A stretch of 12,496 bases of DNA, from assembly GCA_016220045.1 (NCBI GenBank), contig JACRIP010000473.1, positions 1 to 12,496 of the forward strand, written 5' to 3'. The notes under the pieces are model-generated. The model saw only the letters and a list, made by a program, of their open reading frames with translations, was not told the origin of the DNA and made no database searches. Source of the DNA: Planctomycetota bacterium. GTDB taxonomy: Bacteria; Planctomycetota; MHYJ01; WSZJ01; JACPWG01. Shown here piece by piece: positions 7,264 through 12,496 of the stretch. The position numbers and the translations under genes are program-made. How positions within the stretch are numbered: position 1 is the first letter of the stretch; each line of letters opens with the position of its first letter.

Positions 7264-7346
7264 CTCGTACTCGTACTCGTACTCGGGCTCGGGCTCGGGC
7301 TCGAACGCCCAGGGCATTCGAGTACGAGTACGAGTACGAGTACGAG
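7264..7346. repeat. Hexamer array 2: palindromic CTCGTA/CGAGTA arms
   Basis: Left side: seven hexamers (7264-7305), three CTCGTA, three CTCGGG and one CTCGAA. Right side: four hexamers of the opposite orientation from 7318. Bases 7264-7285 and 7325-7346 are exact 22-base reverse complements. Inside, CTCGAA (7300-7305) pairs with TTCGAG (7317-7322), and GCCC with GGGC at the tip, giving a long cruciform-capable element. It lies between the leftward promoter (7166-7194) and the rightward promoter (7432-7460), outside both predicted transcripts. No gene is supported in 7142-7523. Confidence 0.92.
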
Positions 7347-7431
7347 ATACGACGGAGGCCAGGTCTGCGATGCGTGCGGCCGGGACGGCCAGGCGGCAAG
7401 AATGGTCGTGCCCCCTGCACTCGCGGCGACC

Positions 7432-7460
7432 TTGACACCCCCCGCCGCGGCTGGCAAACT
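7432..7460 (+). promoter_or_regulatory. Promoter candidate for permease 2
   Basis: A perfect -35 hexamer TTGACA (7432-7437) is followed after 17 bp by CAAACT (7455-7460), a weak -10 with 3 of 6 matches, preceded by GG. The predicted leader to ATG 7524 is about 57 bases and contains a possible 7-bp stem (7461-7467 with 7487-7493). Confidence 0.5.
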
Positions 7461-7523
7461 GGCGCCGCGTGCCGGAGCGCTGAAACCGGCGCCCAGGCTA
7501 TCACCCTGCAAGGCAAATGCCGT

Positions 7524-8741
7524 ATGGATACCCTCCTCCTCGCGCTCGCCAGCCTGCGCTCGCACGTGCTGCGCTCCGCGCTCACCCTCTTCGGCATCGT
7601 CATCGGCATCACCGCCGTGGTCGGCATGAGCTCGATCATCCGCGGCGTGGACGAGGTCATTCTCGGCCAGATCCGCGCCCTCAACCCGAACGTGCTCTAC
7701 TTGACCCGCTTCGGCCTCATCATGTCGGAAGAGGACTGGCGGTCGGCCCGGCGGCGGCCTCCGATCTCGGTCGAGGATCTGCGCGCGATCGAAGCCGATT
7801 GCCCGACGGTGGGCAAGGCCGACCTCTTCGCCGAAGGCTGGGGCGAATTGACGCGCGGCGCCAAACGCACCCGTGGTCTCAACGTGATGGGCGTGGGCGT
7901 GAACTACCCCGACGTGAATTCCATGCAGATCCGCGGCGGACGGTTCTTCGCGTCCGGCGAGGTCGCGGCGGCGGCGCGCGTCATGCTCCTCGGGCGCGAG
8001 CCGTGCGAGAACCTGTTCCCGGGGATCGACCCGGTCGGGCGCACGGTCCGGCTCTTCCGGCAGGAGTACACGGTCATCGGCACGTTCGTGCCGCAAGGCG
8101 AGGTCGGCGGCATGAACATCGGCCAGGACAATTTCTGCGTGATCCCGTGGACCACGCACCGGCGCGACGTCTCGTCGCGGCGCGAGAGCTACGTGGTGGC
8201 GATGGTGCCGGGCGCGGGAGTGCCGGTGGAGCGGATGGTGGAGGAGGTGGCGACGCGGATGCGGCTGCGGCACCGGCTGCGCGCGCAGCAGGAGGACGAT
8301 TTCGCCTTCATCACCCAGGAATCGATCATGAAGTTGTGGCGCGAATTGTCGGGGGCGGTCTTTCTGGGGCTGCTCGGCATTTCGTCGATCGCGCTGGTGG
8401 TCGGGGGGATCGGCGTGATGGCGGTGATGATGGTGGCGGTGACGGAGCGGGTGCGCGAGATCGGGGTGCGGCGCGCGGTGGGGGCGCGGCGCGGGCACGT
8501 GCTGGCGCAGTTCCTGGTGGAGGCGGCGCTCTTGACGGCGGCGGGGGGCGCGCTGGGGAGCGCGCTGGGCGCGGCGGCGGCGCACGGCATCGCGTATTGG
8601 GTGGAGCTGCCGGTGGCGACGCCGTGGGACACCTTCGCGCTGGCGATCGGCGTGTCGACGGTGGTCGGGCTGGTCTTCGGGGTGATGCCGGCGTGGCGGG
8701 CGGCGCGGCTCGACGTGGTCGAGGCGCTGCGGGCGGAATGA
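7524..8741 (+). CDS. MacB/FtsX-type ABC permease (permease 2, no adjacent ATPase)
   Basis: A 405-residue inner-membrane protein, the same length as permease 1. The first membrane segment (about 19-38, LTLFGIVIGITAVVGMSSII) precedes a periplasmic MacB-type domain (about 40-270), three C-terminal segments (about 278-304, 330-357 and 370-388) and the FtsX core VTERVREIGVRRAVGARRGH (306-325) followed by QFLVEA, closing with PAWRAARLDVVEALR. Start ATG 7524 gives the expected MacB N-terminus; the ATG at 7517 is in another frame. AAGG at 7510-7513 is a weak Shine-Dalgarno 10 bp upstream. It has its own promoter and runs divergently from the HEAT/barrel gene. With no nucleotide-binding subunit nearby, it must borrow one, most simply the ATPase at 1803-2483, or serve a system elsewhere. 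Like permease 1, its codons switch from C-ending to G-ending along the gene. Confidence 0.92.
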   Translation: MDTLLLALASLRSHVLRSALTLFGIVIGITAVVGMSSIIRGVDEVILGQIRALNPNVLYLTRFGLIMSEEDWRSARRRPPISVEDLRAIEADCPTVGKADLFAEGWGELTRGAKRTRGLNVMGVGVNYPDVNSMQIRGGRFFASGEVAAAARVMLLGREPCENLFPGIDPVGRTVRLFRQEYTVIGTFVPQGEVGGMNIGQDNFCVIPWTTHRRDVSSRRESYVVAMVPGAGVPVERMVEEVATRMRLRHRLRAQQEDDFAFITQESIMKLWRELSGAVFLGLLGISSIALVVGGIGVMAVMMVAVTERVREIGVRRAVGARRGHVLAQFLVEAALLTAAGGALGSALGAAAAHGIAYWVELPVATPWDTFALAIGVSTVVGLVFGVMPAWRAARLDVVEALRAE

Positions 8742-8981
8742 ATGGTGACGGTCACGCATGGCGCCGACGTAGGGCGTAGGGTATTCCCCTGCCAGAAGTT
8801 GCACAAAAAAAATCTCGCTGGTCGGGTTCACTCAGTTCGTGTGCCGCCGCGCCGTGCGCGCCGCCTGCCGCATGGATTCCCGGATGCGTGTGGCGTACCT
8901 GCGCCGAACTCCTCCGCCCCCCCTACCGGCCGCCACGTCCCCACCCGCGTCGGGCGCACTGGACCCGCGGACTCCGGAGTA
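8742..8981. other. Intergenic stretch without recognisable gene
   Basis: The frame continuous with the next gene is open here, but its third positions are mixed and its translation resembles no known start, so I treat it as non-coding. Visible items are a small inverted repeat just after the permease stop (GTGAC-G-GTCAC, 8745-8755) and a run of eight A (8805-8812) with no hairpin beside it. The promoter and inverted repeat to the right are listed separately. Confidence 0.6.
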
Positions 8982-8985
8982 TCTC

Positions 8986-9015
8986 TTGACTGCCGCGGCG
9001 GGCGGTTGGTAGCAT
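8986..9015 (+). promoter_or_regulatory. Promoter candidate for the GspK-like gene
   Basis: TTGACT (8986-8991, 5 of 6 matches) and TAGCAT (9010-9015, 4 of 6) are separated by 18 bp, with GG directly before the -10. Transcription would start near 9022, about 60 bases before the GTG at 9084. Confidence 0.55.
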
Positions 9016-9070
9016 TTCCGCCGTTCGCTCCCGCCATCCCAACAACGGCGGGCACCCGCGGGCGGCAGTC

Positions 9071-9075
9071 AGGAG
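9071..9075 (+). promoter_or_regulatory. Shine-Dalgarno that fixes a GTG start
   Basis: AGGAG lies 8 bp before GTG 9084. It decides the start of the GspK-like gene, whose frame is otherwise open back to an ATG at 8742. The GTG start places a short basic segment directly before the hydrophobic pilin-like helix. Confidence 0.75.
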
Positions 9076-9083
9076 AACGGGCG

Positions 9084-11705
9084 GTGCGCAGGAAGTTGAC
9101 GGCAGCGCGGAGCCGGGCCTTCGCCCTCATCGCCTCGCTGGGCGCCCTGAGCGCCCTTTCCCTCCTGGCGGTCACCTTCGTTTTGCTCTCCCGCATCGAC
9201 CAGCAGGCGAGCGCGAACTACCTCGACACGGTGCGGGCGGGAGTCCTCGCGGAGGCCGGACTGGAACGCGCGCTCGCGCAGTTGCCGTCGCGCGTGGGGA
9301 TCAAGAGCTGGGAGGCCCTGACCGAGACCTGGGCCTGCACCGACCTGCCGGGAACGCGCCTCGCCGACCTCAAACACCCCTCCTTCCAGGGCCCTGGAGA
9401 TGCGTATGGCCGCGCCTACTCGACGTCGATGGGCGGAGCCTACGAGAAGCGGGGCGACACCAGCACGCTCCGCATCGTCGATCTTGCCAGCCGCATCTAT
9501 GTGAACGGGCGCCAGCCCTACCTCCCGGAAATGCTCGACAACCTCGGCGCCGCCATCGAACTCGAAGGGCTCGGCCGCAACCCCTGCCCGCCCGGAACCG
9601 GCGCTCGCATCGTCGCAACGCGCGCCCTCCGGCCGGGCGGGGTATTCATCGACCTGGCCGAGGTGGCGAAGGTCATCGGCGCCGCACCCTGGGAGATCCT
9701 GCGCCCCTACGTCACGGGGCAGGCGTGGGTGGACAATTCGGTCGTACAGCCGAAACCGCAGGCGGAGCTGCGCCGGTGGGTGCGCGGACCGCTGCCCGAA
9801 GACCTCCTCTTCCAGACGGCGGTGCAGGCAACGGGAGCGGGCCGGGCGCCGGTCAACGTCAACACCGCCTCGGTGCCGGTGCTCATCGCCGTGCTGGCCG
9901 GCCTCCAGGGCCGGCTGCTGGAACAGGAATCACCCGATGCCGCCACCCAATTCCACTATCGGCGAGGCACGACCCGCGCCATCTCGCTGCCGGGAGCCCA
10001 GATCATCGCCCGGGAGCTGGCGCGCGTCCGCAAGGCCACCCCCTTCAAGAACTGGGGGGAGTTCCGCGCCTGGGTCGATGGGTTCCTGCCCCCGGGCGCC
10101 GGCGAGCTGCGCAACCTCGACGCCGAACTCATCAAGTCCATGGCCAATCCGAATGCCCTCTTCAATTTCTGCAACCCCGACCGGGTGGTGACGAACTGGA
10201 TTCAGAAGGCGGACCTCACCTACTTCACCACCGAGCTGTGCTTCTCTTCGATGGGCTATTTCGAGGTGGAGTCCCTGGGTCGGGTCACGGCCCAGGGCGG
10301 CGCGGTGCGGGCCGTGCGCCAGGTCCGCGCGCTGCTCAAGGTCTACGACGTGCTGAGGCATACCACCCAGGCCGATTTCGTGGCGACCGCCTCGCCGGGC
10401 GCGGCGTCGCGTGCCCCGCGAGTACGGTCATTTCCTGAGAACCTGAACGACTACGCCGTTCCCTCCCCGCTCGACGGCCGCCTCTGCGTCCGGGAAACCG
10501 ATCCGACCGGCGGCGTTTTTCGCGCCACCTACGATGAGACCCTGCTCGGTTCCGATCGCTTTCTGCGGAAGGATTTCTTCGCCTTCGCGGACTGCCGCGA
10601 GGATGGCAGCGTGTTCGCCCGGACCAACACGCAGGCGAGCGACCTCTTCCCCGACGGCGTGTACCACAGCTCGCTGCGTGGGAAGATCACGCACTACTCG
10701 ACCCTCAACAACGTCAATCCCCTGCACTGCACTCTCGAGTTCTGGGTCAAGCCGAGCCGACTGACCGCGTCGGTGGCGTGGCTTCCGCTCACCGGGCGCG
10801 TCGAGATCGTGCAGACGCCGGCGACGGGGTACGACCTCGTCCTGACCGCGCAGCGTCGCTTCCGCGGGGGGCCCTTGCTGCTGGCCTGTACCGCCTTCCG
10901 TTTCGGCTGGACCGTGGGCTACGGGATCTTCCCGGGCGCCCGCTTCCAGGTGGACCTGCCGCCCTGGATCGGCAAGGATGCCTATGCCCAGGGCATCGCC
11001 GCCAACCTCGGCGATCGCCTGGCCTGGGGCCTGTGGCATCACGTCGCGATCTGCTGGTACGACGGCGCCAGTGCCCGGGTATACATCGACGGCGAGAAGC
11101 TGATCGACATGATCGGCGCACCGGCGCCGAACGGGATGCGACCCTATAACTTCGCCTGCGACGAATTGTCCCCGGCCTGCAACTACCTGCCCGCGACGCT
11201 CACGCAGTGGCCCCCGGGCTTGCCGCTCGCGAGCATCGGCATCGGGGATATGACGCATGACGGCATCCGGATCGACAAGGTCTGCCGCTACACCGGCAGC
11301 TTCCGCCCGCCGAACCGCTATCCCCGGTCGCTCGGCGGCGTCGCCCACGTGGGCGAGTTCGCCTTCCCGGCGGGCGGGTCGCCGCGCGTTCACGTCCTGA
11401 GCCTGTCCTGCACGTCCTACCGGCCGGCGGTGGACGGGCGGGGTCAGGCCCTGCCGGAGGCGACGCGGCCGGAGGTGCGGATGGAGTGGGAGGACCCCGC
11501 GACCGCGAAATGGTCAAGCGAGTTCACGGACAACGGCGTCTGCGTGAATCTCTGGGTCGATCGCCGGAAACCGCTGCGCTATCGTGCAAAGTGGTACGAC
11601 AACGGGCTGACGCCGAACAACGCGAGCGCCTGGCTGGACGACGTCACGCTGTGCTATGCCGACGGCGCCCCGCGCGTCCTGGCCTACATGGAAGACCCGA
11701 ACTGA
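9084..11705 (+). CDS. GspK-like minor pseudopilin fused to a LamG (concanavalin A-like) domain
   Basis: An 873-residue envelope protein. The N-terminus is GspK-like: a basic stretch (1-12), a hydrophobic helix (about 13-35, FALIASLGALSALSLLAVTF), then an SRIDQ...AEAGLERALAQL region. As in GspK, there is no glutamate at mature position 5. The middle (about 120-425) carries a T2SSK hallmark, PVNVNTASVPVLIAVLAGL (256-274), and ends in a beta-rich GYFEVESLGRV. A long C-terminal part absent from ordinary GspK (about 300-350 residues in total) includes a LamG-like region (about 525-745: CTLEFWVKPS, WHHVAICWYDG, ARVYIDGEKL) and a final beta-rich tail. Fifteen cysteines suggest disulfides. In type II systems GspK helps cap the pseudopilus tip, so the LamG part may add binding to sugar or protein; that role is inferred. 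Residue -1 of the presumed cleavage site is Ala, not the usual Gly. The next gene starts 50 bp downstream. Confidence 0.82.
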   Translation: MRRKLTAARSRAFALIASLGALSALSLLAVTFVLLSRIDQQASANYLDTVRAGVLAEAGLERALAQLPSRVGIKSWEALTETWACTDLPGTRLADLKHPSFQGPGDAYGRAYSTSMGGAYEKRGDTSTLRIVDLASRIYVNGRQPYLPEMLDNLGAAIELEGLGRNPCPPGTGARIVATRALRPGGVFIDLAEVAKVIGAAPWEILRPYVTGQAWVDNSVVQPKPQAELRRWVRGPLPEDLLFQTAVQATGAGRAPVNVNTASVPVLIAVLAGLQGRLLEQESPDAATQFHYRRGTTRAISLPGAQIIARELARVRKATPFKNWGEFRAWVDGFLPPGAGELRNLDAELIKSMANPNALFNFCNPDRVVTNWIQKADLTYFTTELCFSSMGYFEVESLGRVTAQGGAVRAVRQVRALLKVYDVLRHTTQADFVATASPGAASRAPRVRSFPENLNDYAVPSPLDGRLCVRETDPTGGVFRATYDETLLGSDRFLRKDFFAFADCREDGSVFARTNTQASDLFPDGVYHSSLRGKITHYSTLNNVNPLHCTLEFWVKPSRLTASVAWLPLTGRVEIVQTPATGYDLVLTAQRRFRGGPLLLACTAFRFGWTVGYGIFPGARFQVDLPPWIGKDAYAQGIAANLGDRLAWGLWHHVAICWYDGASARVYIDGEKLIDMIGAPAPNGMRPYNFACDELSPACNYLPATLTQWPPGLPLASIGIGDMTHDGIRIDKVCRYTGSFRPPNRYPRSLGGVAHVGEFAFPAGGSPRVHVLSLSCTSYRPAVDGRGQALPEATRPEVRMEWEDPATAKWSSEFTDNGVCVNLWVDRRKPLRYRAKWYDNGLTPNNASAWLDDVTLCYADGAPRVLAYMEDPN

Positions 11706-11755
11706 TCTTCGGTGGGCCGGCGCCGGAGCGGCGGCGGCCGTGAGCGGAGCGAAGC

Positions 11756-12496
11756 ATGCGAACGATGGATCGCCCCCGCGGATTGCGCCGGGGGCCGGGC
11801 TCGCGCCGCAGCCCCGGCGCGAGCCCGGCTGGGGAGCGCGCGGGAGCGGACGCCGGGCGGGCGAGCGTGAAGCAGCTCGCGCTCTGCCTGCTCCTGCTGG
11901 CCGGGCTAATCGGCGTCGCGAGCCGCCTCCCGGCCCTGTTCGGCGGCGGGCCGCGCGTGACCGTCGAATGCCGGCCCGGGGTGACCGGGAGCGCCGGGCG
12001 CGCCGTCGCGGAGGCGCTGAAGCGTGCGGGCCTGGTCGACCGCCTCGTCGGCGCGGCGCCGCCGCTGGTGGCGCGGGAGACCGGGGTGCTGGTCGTGCGC
12101 CTCCAGGTCAGCGGGGCGGACAGCACGGATTCCGCCACCATCGAGGCGCTAGGTCGGGCGGCCGAGGAGGTCGCGGCAGGCGGCGAAGGCGGGGAGTCGG
12201 TCACGGTCGAGGTCCGCGACGAAAAAGGGACGCCCAAGATTGTGGTGAAGGCCAAGGCGGCGCCTGCCACGGCGCCGGCGGCGGCAGGCACGACGACGGG
12301 GAGGGCGCCGGCCGGACAGCAGGGCACGACGAAGGTGTCGGGCCAGGGCGCATCCACATCGCGAACGGTGTCCGCCAACGGCGCGTCCGCCCCGTCCGGC
12401 GCCGGTCGGCCCTCCGGGAGAGACCCTGGTGTGCGTCCCGCCGGCGCCGGCGGGTCCGGCACGGTCGGCGGCGGTGGAGCGGGCGGCCGCGGCGCC
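11756..12496 (+). CDS. Unknown membrane-anchored protein, 3' end cut by the window
   Basis: An unrecognised protein, open for 247 codons to the window edge. An Arg/Gly/Ser-rich N-terminus (1-37) is followed by one membrane segment (about 39-61, KQLALCLLLLAGLIGVASRL), an alpha/beta-like region (about 66-167, including VTVECRPGVTGSAG and VLVVRLQV) and a low-complexity Ala/Gly/Thr/Ser-rich tail from 168. Codons show the third-position G/C bias of real genes here. ATG 11756 is preceded by GGAG (11746-11749) at 6 bp and by an in-frame TGA at 11741. GTG 11867 would start directly before the membrane segment (V38) but lacks a clear Shine-Dalgarno. Position just after the GspK-like gene suggests a single-pass assembly component of the same secretion/pilus system, comparable in layout to GspC, GspL, GspM or PilN, but no family motif supports a specific name. 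Confidence 0.7.
   Translation, partial: MRTMDRPRGLRRGPGSRRSPGASPAGERAGADAGRASVKQLALCLLLLAGLIGVASRLPALFGGGPRVTVECRPGVTGSAGRAVAEALKRAGLVDRLVGAAPPLVARETGVLVVRLQVSGADSTDSATIEALGRAAEEVAAGGEGGESVTVEVRDEKGTPKIVVKAKAAPATAPAAAGTTTGRAPAGQQGTTKVSGQGASTSRTVSANGASAPSGAGRPSGRDPGVRPAGAGGSGTVGGGGAGGRGA
11794..11829. repeat. Perfect 14-bp stem, 8-base loop near the start of the last gene
   Basis: GCCGGGCTCGCGCC (11794-11807) is the exact reverse complement of 11816-11829, with loop GCAGCCCC. A smaller stem sits just before it (11773-11778 with 11789-11794, sharing one base). It falls within codons 13-25 if translation starts at ATG 11756, or in the leader if it starts at GTG 11867. Confidence 0.7.

Larger units (their letters stand above)
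8982..9076 (+). promoter_or_regulatory. Long inverted repeat linking the -35 box and the Shine-Dalgarno of the GspK-like gene
   Basis: TCTCTTGACTGCCGC (8982-8996) pairs with GCGGCAGTCAGGAGA (9062-9076) over 15 positions, 14 Watson-Crick and one G.U (8986 with 9072). The left arm contains the -35 hexamer and the right arm contains AGGAG. The 65-base loop holds a second stem (9030-9035 with 9047-9052). A transcript entering from upstream would hide the ribosome binding site, while one from the local promoter would lack the left arm. Confidence 0.5.

Noticed and set aside
7264..7346. CRISPR-like array
   Set aside because: Units are 6 bases with no unique spacers; it is a hexamer repeat with inverted arms, and no cas gene is present.
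5303..7435. A 710-codon plus-strand frame
   Set aside because: Antisense shadow of the HEAT/barrel gene, whose signal peptide, repeats, ribosome binding site and promoter are clear on the minus strand.
8805..8812. Run of eight A as part of a terminator
   Set aside because: It would be a U-run only on the minus strand, and no hairpin lies on the correct side.
7191..8831. A 546-codon minus-strand frame
   Set aside because: Antisense to permease 2, His/Arg-rich low-complexity translation, no domain.
8742..9083. ATG at 8742 as start of the GspK-like gene
   Set aside because: The extra 114 codons have mixed third positions, contain the promoter candidate and would bury the pilin-like helix deep in the protein.
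11644..12462. A 272-codon minus-strand frame at the right end
   Set aside because: Pro/Ala/Ser/Arg-rich shadow. The plus-strand frame from 11756 has a ribosome binding site, a membrane segment and better codon bias.

Overview
The window is very G+C-rich bacterial DNA with strong G/C preference at third codon positions. Gene content suggests an uncultured bacterium of the Planctomycetota or a neighbouring phylum: a secreted HEAT-repeat protein with a prenyltransferase/squalene-cyclase-like fold, a GspK-like pseudopilin fused to a LamG domain, split MacAB-type exporters, and intergenic 6-9-base repeats. This is inference; there is no rRNA or marker gene here.

Layout: (1) 1-156 is a leader with a palindrome and an octamer repeat. 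(2) 157-3720 (+) encodes a three-part MacAB-like export system: periplasmic adaptor (157-1443), ABC ATPase (1803-2483) and FtsX/MacB-type permease (2503-3720). A 359-bp repeat-filled gap separates adaptor from ATPase. (3) 3731-4789 (-) is a secreted zinc amidase with SH3-like repeats, convergent with the permease; the two stop codons sit in one hairpin. (4) 5018-7141 (-) is the HEAT plus alpha/alpha-barrel protein. (5) 7142-7523 is a divergent control region with a hexamer palindrome between two opposed promoter candidates. (6) 7524-8741 (+) is a second permease of exactly the same length as the first, with no ATPase beside it. (7) 8742-9083 is a control region with a promoter candidate and a long inverted repeat reaching the ribosome binding site. 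(8) 9084-11705 (+) is the GspK-LamG protein, followed by a membrane-anchored unknown protein (11756 onward) that runs off the window.

How they may work together: the adaptor, ATPase and first permease probably form an efflux or lipoprotein/peptide export machine of the MacB type, and the second permease may be an alternative or heterodimeric partner using the same ATPase. The amidase and the HEAT/barrel protein are both exported envelope proteins. The last two genes look like the start or middle of a type II secretion / type IV pilus-like operon that continues to the right.

The most unusual features are two hexamer arrays (1593-1728 and 7264-7346), each holding both orientations of the same unit and so able to fold back on themselves, and a 15-bp inverted repeat joining the -35 box and Shine-Dalgarno of the GspK-like gene.
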